From: Chryseobacterium sp.
Lineage (GTDB): Bacteria; Bacteroidota; Bacteroidia; Flavobacteriales; Weeksellaceae
Reading direction: 5' to 3'
Length of the DNA stretch: 64,000 bases
Assembly: GCF_008014695.1 (NCBI RefSeq)
Contig: NZ_VOXE01000001.1
Span: 62,001 to 126,000, forward strand
Shown: one piece after another, positions 1 through 6,332 of the stretch
How positions within the stretch are numbered: position 1 is the first letter of the stretch
How the letters are laid out: each line of letters begins with the position of its first letter
Translations under genes and position numbers: made by a program
Notes under the pieces: generated by a model
The model's database searches: none
Seen by the model: the letters and a program-made list of their open reading frames with translations, nothing else
What the model was told of the DNA's origin: nothing

Positions 1-74
1 AGTTGTATCATTTTAATCTGCGAAAGGACGTTTCCGACCGTCGGGAGGAATTGTCTTTTCGCCCGAAATTTTAA

Positions 75-114
75 AAATGAGGACTGCATATTCTGCTGTC
101 CTCATTTCTGTTTT
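75..114. terminator. Bidirectional terminator hairpin
   Basis: A perfect 10-bp inverted repeat (75-84 with 98-107) is followed by a T run at 111-116 on the plus strand and flanked by A/T tracts on the minus side. It lies immediately past the stop of the RadC-like gene on the minus strand, and could also end a plus-strand gene that lies mostly outside the window. Confidence 0.7.
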
Positions 115-561
115 TTAATTCAATAGGCCTTCATCCGCAAAGGAAAGATAAGCGGATGATGTAATGATGCAATGATCTAATAAAGAGATATCCAAAAGTT
201 TGGAGGCGGCTTTGACCTTTGCTGTTAATTTCAGATCTTCATCAGAGGGTTTCAGATTGCCTGAAGGATGATTGTGTGCAATGATCACGGCGGATGCATT
301 GCACAATAATGCAGCCTGCAGAATAATTCTTACATCAACCAGTGCAGAACTGATTCCGCATTCGGAAATTTTTCTAATACCTAAAACCTTATGAGCCTGA
401 TTTAGATACAAGGCATAGAAAGATTCGCGGTAGTCTATCTCTGAAGAATCAAAATGCTCGAAAAAAATGTTGAACGCGTCGATTGACTTTGATATTACCA
501 GTTCAGAATTTCCTCTTCTGGTGTAGCTTAATTTTATTTCATTGACGATATTAAATTTCAT
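115..561 (-). CDS. Short RadC/JAB-domain protein
   Basis: 148-residue RadC-family (MPN/JAB) protein lacking the N-terminal helix-hairpin-helix part of chromosomal RadC. The metalloprotease-type JAMM signature is complete: His96 and His98 in HNHPSG, Ser106 and Asp109, with a candidate Glu near residue 46. Such short RadC proteins are typical cargo of Bacteroidetes conjugative and integrative elements; a biochemical function in DNA repair is not established. It sits next to a DUF932 gene and an ssb remnant, which fits a mobile-element accessory module. Codon use and composition look similar to neighbours. Confidence 0.85.
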   Translation of the reverse strand: MKFNIVNEIKLSYTRRGNSELVISKSIDAFNIFFEHFDSSEIDYRESFYALYLNQAHKVLGIRKISECGISSALVDVRIILQAALLCNASAVIIAHNHPSGNLKPSDEDLKLTAKVKAASKLLDISLLDHCIITSSAYLSFADEGLLN

Positions 562-676
562 AATGGTTGCTCTATATACGGCAGAGACTTGAATTTCCCG
601 TATTTAAATTAAAATTGATAATGTTGCGGATTTAGTAATAATTAATCTAGGTGTTATAGGACTGTAATCTTCAAGT

Positions 677-704
677 AAGGCAGCCGCACTAATGCGGTTG
701 CCTT
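677..704 (-). terminator. Hairpin after the DUF932 gene
   Basis: Inverted repeat 677-688/693-704 (12 bp, one A-C mismatch, 4-nt loop) directly downstream of the DUF932 stop codon on the minus strand. The T tract after it is weak, so it may be an inefficient terminator or an mRNA 3'-end stabiliser. Confidence 0.45.
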
Positions 705-706
705 TA

Positions 707-1780
707 TTAATTCAGACTGAAAGCGTCAAGACCTGTTTTTTCAAATGAGGTGCAAAGTTCAAAGGCTTTTTGAGACTTAAGTTGAGCAGTCCCGCCTAGA
801 ACAATGGACTGTAATTTGGCTTCATTGTTTTTATAGCTTCTGACATTTTGAAAATAACCGGATACGGCATTGTAGGCTCCAAATAAAGTTCCTTTCGTCG
901 TTTCCATTTGTTGGTTTTCGCTGATCATTGCATATGCAAATGCATCTTCAACGGTATTTTTAAACACTGTGGAAAGATCATCTGTATTTCCCTTCTGTAG
1001 CTGTTTCAGTGTTTCTTTATTTGGGCAAAGTGATAACTGAATCAGTTTTTTCACTTCGATATCAGTCACATTGATCTTTGCCCAGTGGTTAAACCTGGCT
1101 TCCAATTCTATACTCAGATTATTAGCCAGTCCCATGACTTTATGAGCGTTTTCCAAACGTTGTTTAGCACCTGCCGTATGTCTGATTCTAACAACATTAC
1201 TCATGTTTTTCAATGATGCATTTAGCGTGTTCTGACAGACGATTCTCACAGGTGTAAATGCTGCTGTAATGCTTCCGCTGCCATCGTGGGAGGTGGTCAG
1301 AAAAATGTATTTTTCGGTGATGTCATCACCATTACCTACACGGATGTAATCAGGCAGTTTTGCCGTAATAAAGATTCGTTCCCCATTTCCTAAAGCGCCT
1401 GCGGTCTCGTATAAGATGCCATTTCCACTGCCTACAATAGAATCAAAAAATGAAAAGGCTTCACGGTTTTGAATAATTTGATAGTCCTTTCCTACGACAC
1501 CTAAGACGATATTATTATCAGTTCGGATATTGGCGAAATAATCAGGTACTTCCAATTCTGAGTCTGTAATAATTAAACCGTCTTTGTTTTCAATGATTCC
1601 GGAACCTTTGGTAAATAATGCGGATTTTTCCACTTCGTAATCAAGTCCTGCAAATTTTATTGCTTCTTCGCTTGTCGGGTATTCCTGTACGACCTGTCCC
1701 AAGTTGTGCCATGCTTTTTCCTTTACACTAAAAAATGAATATTTTCCTGTTCTGTTGTTGAAATTTAAATTGTGTGCCAT
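707..1780 (-). CDS. DUF932 domain protein (phage/plasmid-like)
   Basis: 357-residue DUF932 (TIGR03299-like) protein. Recognisable family features are the N-terminal stretch with AWHNLG near residues 24-29, and the central segment around residues 165-190 with HDGSGS, FTPVRIVCQNTL and the following basic RIRHT. Proteins of this family are carried by phages, plasmids and ICEs, where they lie near single-strand-binding and RadC-like genes; their molecular role is unknown. Here the gene follows the ssb remnant at 1823-1950 in the same direction, and the ATG at 1780 lies within the tail of that broken frame. Length is normal and there is no sign of truncation. Confidence 0.85.
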   Translation of the reverse strand: MAHNLNFNNRTGKYSFFSVKEKAWHNLGQVVQEYPTSEEAIKFAGLDYEVEKSALFTKGSGIIENKDGLIITDSELEVPDYFANIRTDNNIVLGVVGKDYQIIQNREAFSFFDSIVGSGNGILYETAGALGNGERIFITAKLPDYIRVGNGDDITEKYIFLTTSHDGSGSITAAFTPVRIVCQNTLNASLKNMSNVVRIRHTAGAKQRLENAHKVMGLANNLSIELEARFNHWAKINVTDIEVKKLIQLSLCPNKETLKQLQKGNTDDLSTVFKNTVEDAFAYAMISENQQMETTKGTLFGAYNAVSGYFQNVRSYKNNEAKLQSIVLGGTAQLKSQKAFELCTSFEKTGLDAFSLN

Positions 1781-1822
1781 GATGCTAATATTTTAATTGT
1801 TAATTTTTTTAGAATAGGATGT

Positions 1823-1950
1823 CTATCCGATTCGTTCGCCTTGTTTGTTGCGATAATTGCCCTTCGTAGTAATTGGGAAATGGACTGTTTTTTTTCATTT
1901 GGCAAGTTGCGTACTTCCGCATCCCCTGTCAGTCTTCCGATAATTTTCAT
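1823..1950 (-). pseudogene. Frameshifted, truncated single-stranded DNA-binding protein remnant
   Basis: The first 20 residues (MKIIGRLTGDAEVR...NEK) match the start of Bacteroidetes element-type SSB proteins. The frame is then lost at a run of eight A (minus strand, 1888-1895). Restoring one A gives KTVHFPITTKGNYRNKQGER, which parallels the usual SSB segment N-E-K-x-V-x-F-x-I...NKQGER, and then stops at 1823-1825. The remnant is 42 residues against roughly 110 or more in intact homologues. In the frame as it stands the ORF continues with unrelated residues to 1765 and overlaps the DUF932 start. Most likely an inactivated ssb whose promoter and leader may still serve the DUF932 gene. Confidence 0.7.
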
Positions 1951-2622
1951 AACCGTTGATTTTTAAAGATTGTACATTATAATTATTTCACCATCTCTTC
2001 TCCGACCCATCCCTTTAAAGCCTTTCAGGCTTCGCTGAATATTTTTCAAAAGAAAAACCGGAAAAAAGAAAGCAGATAATCAAGGCGGACAATGCGGAAA
2101 GCCAAAGGAAACGGAATAATTGGAGGGTACCTTCAGGGAGGAAACCGTTTATGCCGTAGTCTTTTGCTGGGAATGATGGGGCTGGACGTCTACCTTAGCT
2201 GCCTTTTTACCGGTTTATTATGAGAAATATTAGTTCTATATTGAGTTGTAATAGCTCTACAGAGAGAAAATAGTCCCAAAGCGCTATTTTTTAAAAGCCA
2301 CTTTTGGTTATTGGAAAATTGAAGACGTATAGCTGTGGTTGGTTCAAGGAAGGTTTCTGAATTAGGAGTAAGAAAAGCAAGTAAGGGCTCAAAACTTTGG
2401 TCTAAAATGAAATCAACTTGATCAATGGTTCAGCAGAAGGTGTTGACTCAATAAGCACATAAACTGATATTGAATTTCACAAATTTTTACTTGTATTCTG
2501 AATTCTTCTTGATATTGATTGTTTACAATGCCAATTAATGTCCTTTAAAGACATTTTCAAACTTTTATTAACCCACCTTTTAACTTACAATTGCTGAGAT
2601 TAAGATTCTCAAAGAGATTATT
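1951..2622. other. Gene-poor stretch of the mobile element
   Basis: No gene of convincing length is visible. The part at 2040-2223 is richer in G+C than its flanks and contains mirrored elements (AAAACCGG near 2054 and CCGGTTTAT near 2210), suggesting a structured RNA, an origin-of-transfer-type region, or a decayed gene. From about 2224 to 2622 the sequence is AT-rich with no clear ORF, repeat or RNA signature. Confidence 0.4.
2092..2223 (+). CDS. Possible 43-aa small protein
   Basis: ATG-to-TGA frame of 43 codons, starting MRKAKGNGIIGGY and ending in a hydrophobic tail (LLLGMMGLDVYLSCLFTGLL). It is the only open frame in the G+C-richer block of this gap. A hydrophobic C-terminus would allow a membrane micropeptide, but there is no recognisable family, no clear promoter and no ribosome-binding site. 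The open frame could be chance in a conserved non-coding block. Confidence 0.2.
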   Translation: MRKAKGNGIIGGYLQGGNRLCRSLLLGMMGLDVYLSCLFTGLL

Positions 2623-2838
2623 ATGAAGAATGATAAAGTAAAAAAACAACCCAAATCACCGGTAGATATCAATCGATATATTCCGTCCATCGAATTAAAG
2701 AAGATTCCGCCCGAAAAGGCTTTTGCTATATTGAAAAAGACTGGTTACGATATTAATGAAGAGGAGTCCGAAGAGATTATGCAAATTTTATACATCATAG
2801 TCCAACTTACACTCAAAGAATTTTTCACACCAAGTTGA
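2623..2838 (+). CDS. Small hypothetical protein upstream of recombinase
   Basis: 71-residue protein of unknown function, with a basic N-terminus (MKNDKVKKQPKSP) followed by a predicted helical, Glu-rich body containing EESEEIMQILYIIVQLTLKEFF. It lies 97 bp upstream of the serine recombinase in the same direction. This is consistent with a recombination directionality factor or a regulator encoded beside the integrase, but nothing in the sequence proves that. No helix-turn-helix is obvious. Confidence 0.6.
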   Translation: MKNDKVKKQPKSPVDINRYIPSIELKKIPPEKAFAILKKTGYDINEEESEEIMQILYIIVQLTLKEFFTPS

Positions 2839-2935
2839 TTATTCATATTTTAGCATCATATTAGAATGATGAATTTCTTCCACGACAATTTTCTTATGCT
2901 GTCGGTTTTAATTTTTTAACGAAATCATCAATACT

Positions 2936-4498
2936 ATGATTATAGCAGATTTATACATTCGGGTCTCCACTGATGAGCAGGCGGAGAAAGGTTATTCCCA
3001 AAGAGATCAGAACGAAAGATTACGAAGATATTGCGCAAACAATAATATATCTGTAAACAGGGTAATCTTTGAAGACCATTCAGCGAAAAGTTTTGAACGT
3101 CCGGAGTGGAAAAAATATCTCATTGAAATAAAAAAAAGGAGTCATAAAAGCAGTTTAGTTCTGTTTACTAAATGGGACCGGTTCAGTCGCAATACAGGCG
3201 ATGCCTATCAGATGATCAGTCTGCTGCAAAAAAATCATATTCTTCCGCAAGCCATCGAACAGCCTTTGGATATGTCTGTACCTGAAAATAAGTTAATGCT
3301 GGCCATTTATCTGTCCACGCCTGAAGTCGAAAATGACAGAAGGGCGTTAAATACCTTTCATGGTATGAGAAGAGCAAAAAAAGAGGGACGTCTAATGGGA
3401 ATTGCTCCATATGGTTATATTAACAGAAGCCAGGAAGATGGACAGAAGTATATTGCTTTAAAAGAGCCGGAAGCTTCAAATATAATTTTTGCTTTTAATG
3501 AAGTTGCCAAAGGCCATATTCCGGCCGATCATGTAAGGCTTCAAATGAATAAAAGGGAAGGTCTGACGATGTCAAGAAGTGCTTTTGCCAGAGCCATGAG
3601 GAACCCTGTCTATTGTGGAAAAATATATATTGAGGACTATAAACAGGAAGAAGCATACTACATGGAAGGCAAACATGAAGCGTTGATCACTACAAAACTT
3701 TTTTACCAAGTACAGCAGGTAATGGATAAAAAGAAGAGAACCGAAGGACCTGGCGGCAGAGTTTTGGGTAATGAGCGTTTTCCGCTTCGAGGTCTTCTTA
3801 CATGTCCTAAATGCGGTAAAAATCTAACAGCAAGCGGCGCCAAAGGAAAATCAAAAACCTATTATTATTACCATTGCCACTACAAATGTGGGTTTAGGTT
3901 TGACTCTGATAAATTAAACGAACTTTTTGAATTGGAAATTTCTAAGCTGAATTACAACCCAATAATTAAAGATCTACTGCACAGCATACTTTTAGATAAC
4001 TACAAGCTTTTCACTTACGACATTGAGGAGAGACGAAAGTCTATTTCAAAAGAGATCAGTTTGCTTAATGAAAAAGTTGCCAATGCAAGAGACAAATATC
4101 TTGAAGATAAATTGGATGAGGAAGATTATAAAGAGGTCAAAAAAGCGACAAGATCACAGATCGAAAAACTTGAATTAGATCTGCAACATATCGTATCTGA
4201 GAGTAAAGAACTTGATATCAAAACAAAAATTGAAAATGCACTAGATTCGATGGAAAATCTTTCAAACCTTTACAAAATGGGCGATCTACACACAAAAAGG
4301 ACAATAGGGTGTTTGATATTTCCTAAAAAAGTCGAATTTGATGGAAAAAGTTTTCAAACACTTAAAATGAACATTGTTGCCCAATGTATCTACCAGTATA
4401 ACAACGGTTTAGAAAATAAAAAAAACCGACATAAGAGAGTAAAATCTTCAAATGTCGGTCTTGTGACCTCGACAGGATTCAAACCTGTAACCTTCTGA
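2936..4498 (+). CDS. Large serine recombinase (integrase)
   Basis: 520-residue recombinase. The resolvase-type catalytic domain occupies about residues 3-150, with nucleophile Ser11 in YIRVSTDEQ and the TKWDRFSRN helix near residue 80. The recombinase domain (PF07508-like) follows at about 155-270, and a zinc-ribbon at about 289-320 has CPKCGK then a His/Cys pair in HCHYKCG. A coiled coil rich in Lys/Glu spans about 365-435. These are the parts of a large serine integrase that inserts and excises an element without a host factor. The frame continues into the tRNA-Arg gene: the last residues and the TGA stop are encoded by sequence complementary to the tRNA 3' half and its terminator. The gene therefore abuts the attachment site, as expected for an integrated element. 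Confidence 0.93.
   Translation: MIIADLYIRVSTDEQAEKGYSQRDQNERLRRYCANNNISVNRVIFEDHSAKSFERPEWKKYLIEIKKRSHKSSLVLFTKWDRFSRNTGDAYQMISLLQKNHILPQAIEQPLDMSVPENKLMLAIYLSTPEVENDRRALNTFHGMRRAKKEGRLMGIAPYGYINRSQEDGQKYIALKEPEASNIIFAFNEVAKGHIPADHVRLQMNKREGLTMSRSAFARAMRNPVYCGKIYIEDYKQEEAYYMEGKHEALITTKLFYQVQQVMDKKKRTEGPGGRVLGNERFPLRGLLTCPKCGKNLTASGAKGKSKTYYYYHCHYKCGFRFDSDKLNELFELEISKLNYNPIIKDLLHSILLDNYKLFTYDIEERRKSISKEISLLNEKVANARDKYLEDKLDEEDYKEVKKATRSQIEKLELDLQHIVSESKELDIKTKIENALDSMENLSNLYKMGDLHTKRTIGCLIFPKKVEFDGKSFQTLKMNIVAQCIYQYNNGLENKKNRHKRVKSSNVGLVTSTGFKPVTF
4425..4459 (-). terminator. Terminator of tRNA-Arg, overlapping the recombinase 3' end
   Basis: On the minus strand an 8-bp stem (4459-4452 with 4432-4425) is followed by a run of eight or more T. 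It lies 4 nt past the tRNA 3' end, so it should terminate tRNA transcription. The same bases encode recombinase residues near the C-terminus on the plus strand. Confidence 0.65.
4464..4498. other. Candidate attachment-site core (attR side)
   Basis: Overlap between the recombinase coding end and the tRNA-Arg 3' half. Integration into the 3' part of a tRNA with reconstitution of the gene is the usual arrangement, so the crossover core probably lies here. No second copy was seen at the left side of the window, so the other junction is expected upstream of position 1. The exact core cannot be defined from one end. Confidence 0.5.
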
Positions 4499-4537
4499 GC
4501 CGTAATCAGATGCGCTATTCAGTTGCGCCACGAGGCC
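4464..4537 (-). tRNA. tRNA-Arg (anticodon ACG)
   Basis: 74-nt cloverleaf on the minus strand. The 7-bp acceptor stem is GGCCTCG/CGAGGTC with one G-U pair and discriminator A. The D stem is GCGC/GCGC, the anticodon stem TCTGA/TCAGA with loop TTACGGC giving anticodon ACG, and the T arm ACAGG-TTTGAAT-CCTGT. CCA is not encoded. A -7 promoter box (TATATTTG, 4558-4551) sits 13 nt upstream on the chromosomal side, so the gene keeps its own promoter while its 3' half coincides with the element junction. Confidence 0.95.
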
Positions 4538-4550
4538 GTTTTTCGGTTTG

Positions 4551-4558
4551 CAAATATA
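4551..4558 (-). promoter_or_regulatory. -7 box for tRNA-Arg
   Basis: TATATTTG on the minus strand, an exact match to the Bacteroidetes TAnnTTTG element, 13 nt before tRNA position 1. Confidence 0.65.
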
Positions 4559-4582
4559 GGACTTTTTTGTTTTCTTTGAAAG

Positions 4583-5629
4583 ATGAAACCGAAAATTTTA
4601 GCAATCATTGCCGTTTTGATGCTCATTTGCTGTGAAAAAAAGACAAAGGTCAATTCCCGGGACTGGCAGATGATTTCTGAAAATGTTCAGATGAAGGACT
4701 CCGAAAATTTTTTGGAACTCAAGTCAGGAAAGTTTACGTATAAAATCAAACATTCCGAACTGCCTTTTAAAAGGGTCATGATGCTGAATGCAAGCCTGAT
4801 CGGGTATGTTTCCGAGCTGCATGAGGAACAGAAGATTATTGGAGTTTCAAGTCCGGAATATATTTTCTCATCAAAAATCCATGACCTGATCAATACCGGA
4901 AAAATTCAGAACATCGGGAATGAACAGAAATACGACGTGGAAAAGATCATCGCACTGAAGCCCGATGCGGTCTTTACGAATTATATTGCGAGCTTTGAGA
5001 ACACCTATGATTTGATCAGGAAAAACGGCATCCGGATTATTTTTCTGGATGAGTATCTGGAGCAGGATCCTCTCGAAAAATCAAAGTACCTGTTGGTATT
5101 TGGAAAACTGCTTGGGGCTGCTGATTTGGCTGCTGAAAAATACGCGGAAATCGAAAAAAATTACAAATCCTTAAAGAAGCTGGCGCTTACTTCCAAAGAA
5201 AAGCCTGTGGTTCTGGCCAATGAAATGTATGGAAATCAGTGGTTCTTGCCGGGTGGCAGAACAAATCTGGCGCACTTTATCGCCGATGCTAATGGAAGTT
5301 ACATCAATTCAGATAACACGGATTCCAAAGCGGTGCCGATGAGTTTCGAGGAAGTTTTTTCGAAGTCCCGGGATGCTGAATATTGGGTGAATGTCGGTAA
5401 CCATCAAAGTAAAAAAGAACTGCTGCAGATCAACCCGAATTATGCCAACATGAACGTCTACAACCATGGTGGAATTTATGGGGTCAGTGCAAAGGAAAAA
5501 GGCAGCAGTAACGATTTTTTCGAAAGTGGAGTGGTGCGCGCCGACCTAGTTCTGAAGGATTACATCAAAATTTTTCATCCCGAACTTCTGAAAAGGGACC
5601 AATTAACCTATATGAGCGCGCTTAAATAA
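4583..5629 (+). CDS. ABC-transporter substrate-binding lipoprotein (BtuF/FepB-like)
   Basis: 348-residue helical-backbone periplasmic binding protein of the vitamin B12/siderophore/haem class (PF01497, TroA-like). An N-terminal lipoprotein-type signal ends in LICC with acceptor Cys16 or Cys17. Typical family segments are RVMMLNASLIGYVSELHEEQKIIGVS near residues 64-90, EKIIALKPDAVFT near 120-132, and a long central helix around 165-200. In Gram-negative Bacteroidetes such lipoproteins deliver metal chelates or corrinoids to an inner-membrane permease; no permease or ATPase is adjacent, so the substrate cannot be assigned. It is the first chromosomal gene after the tRNA-Arg element junction. 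Confidence 0.85.
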   Translation: MKPKILAIIAVLMLICCEKKTKVNSRDWQMISENVQMKDSENFLELKSGKFTYKIKHSELPFKRVMMLNASLIGYVSELHEEQKIIGVSSPEYIFSSKIHDLINTGKIQNIGNEQKYDVEKIIALKPDAVFTNYIASFENTYDLIRKNGIRIIFLDEYLEQDPLEKSKYLLVFGKLLGAADLAAEKYAEIEKNYKSLKKLALTSKEKPVVLANEMYGNQWFLPGGRTNLAHFIADANGSYINSDNTDSKAVPMSFEEVFSKSRDAEYWVNVGNHQSKKELLQINPNYANMNVYNHGGIYGVSAKEKGSSNDFFESGVVRADLVLKDYIKIFHPELLKRDQLTYMSALK

Positions 5630-5639
5630 TTAATATTTC

Positions 5640-5647
5640 TATTTTTG
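5640..5647 (+). promoter_or_regulatory. -7 box for mtgA
   Basis: TATTTTTG matches TAnnTTTG and lies 20 nt before the mtgA ATG at 5668. Confidence 0.6.
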
Positions 5648-5667
5648 CAGAAGTATTATCGCGTATT

Positions 5668-6312
5668 ATGTGGAAAAAAATCAAAAAAACAGTCTCCGTC
5701 CTGATCCTGGCAAACATTCTTTTTATCATATGGGGAATTTTCTTCAATCCGCCCATCACGATTACCCAGATCGGCGGACTGCTCGAATACGGTAAACTGA
5801 AAAGGGATTATGTGTCCTACGATGAAATGGGAAGTCAGGTAAAAAAAGCCGTGATCGCTGCCGAAGACCAGAAATTCTTTCAGCACAACGGATTCGATTA
5901 TCAGGCGATCCAGAAGGCTTATAAAAACAACGAAAAAGGAAAAAAACTGAAAGGCGGAAGCACCATTTCCCAGCAGACTGCCAAAAACGTGTTTCTCTGG
6001 CAGGGCAGAAGCTGGATCAGAAAAGGGCTGGAAGCTGTTTATACCTTTATTATTGAACTGGTCTGGAGCAAAGACATCATTCTGGAACGGTACCTGAATT
6101 CCATTGAAATGGGAAGAGGGGTTTTTGGAGTTGAAGCCGCATCGGAATATTATTTCGGAAAACATTCTAAGGATTTGACCAAAAGTGAGGCCGCCTGGAT
6201 TGCAGCAATCCTCCCAAATCCGAGCAAATATGATCCGAACAATCCTTCAAAATATCTGAGAAGCCGCCACAACTGGATTCTCCGCCAGATGAATAACGTA
6301 AGCCTTAAATAA
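5668..6312 (+). CDS. mtgA: Monofunctional peptidoglycan transglycosylase
   Basis: 214-residue glycosyltransferase family 51 enzyme that polymerises lipid II glycan strands in the periplasm. One N-terminal membrane anchor spans about residues 8-27. The GT51 motifs are intact: catalytic Glu66 in EDQKFFQHNGFD, then GGSTISQQTAKN at 96-107, the RKGLEAVYT segment near 118-126 and ERYLNSIEMGRGVFGVEAA near 140-158. There is no transpeptidase domain, so it is the monofunctional form. The start at 5668 has a -7 box 20 nt upstream. It is separated by 20 bp from the PF10136 membrane protein gene. Confidence 0.93.
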   Translation: MWKKIKKTVSVLILANILFIIWGIFFNPPITITQIGGLLEYGKLKRDYVSYDEMGSQVKKAVIAAEDQKFFQHNGFDYQAIQKAYKNNEKGKKLKGGSTISQQTAKNVFLWQGRSWIRKGLEAVYTFIIELVWSKDIILERYLNSIEMGRGVFGVEAASEYYFGKHSKDLTKSEAAWIAAILPNPSKYDPNNPSKYLRSRHNWILRQMNNVSLK

Positions 6313-6314
6313 AC

Positions 6315-6322
6315 TATCTTTG
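6315..6322 (+). promoter_or_regulatory. -7 box for the PF10136 gene
   Basis: TATCTTTG matches TAnnTTTG, in the 20-bp gap between the mtgA stop and the ATG at 6333; transcription would start just before that ATG. Confidence 0.55.
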
Positions 6323-6332
6323 CCCTCAATTT

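Noticed and set aside
1772-1966. Open frame on the plus strand opposite the ssb remnant
   Set aside because: Antisense to recognisable SSB residues; hydrophobic pattern arises from the complementary codons.
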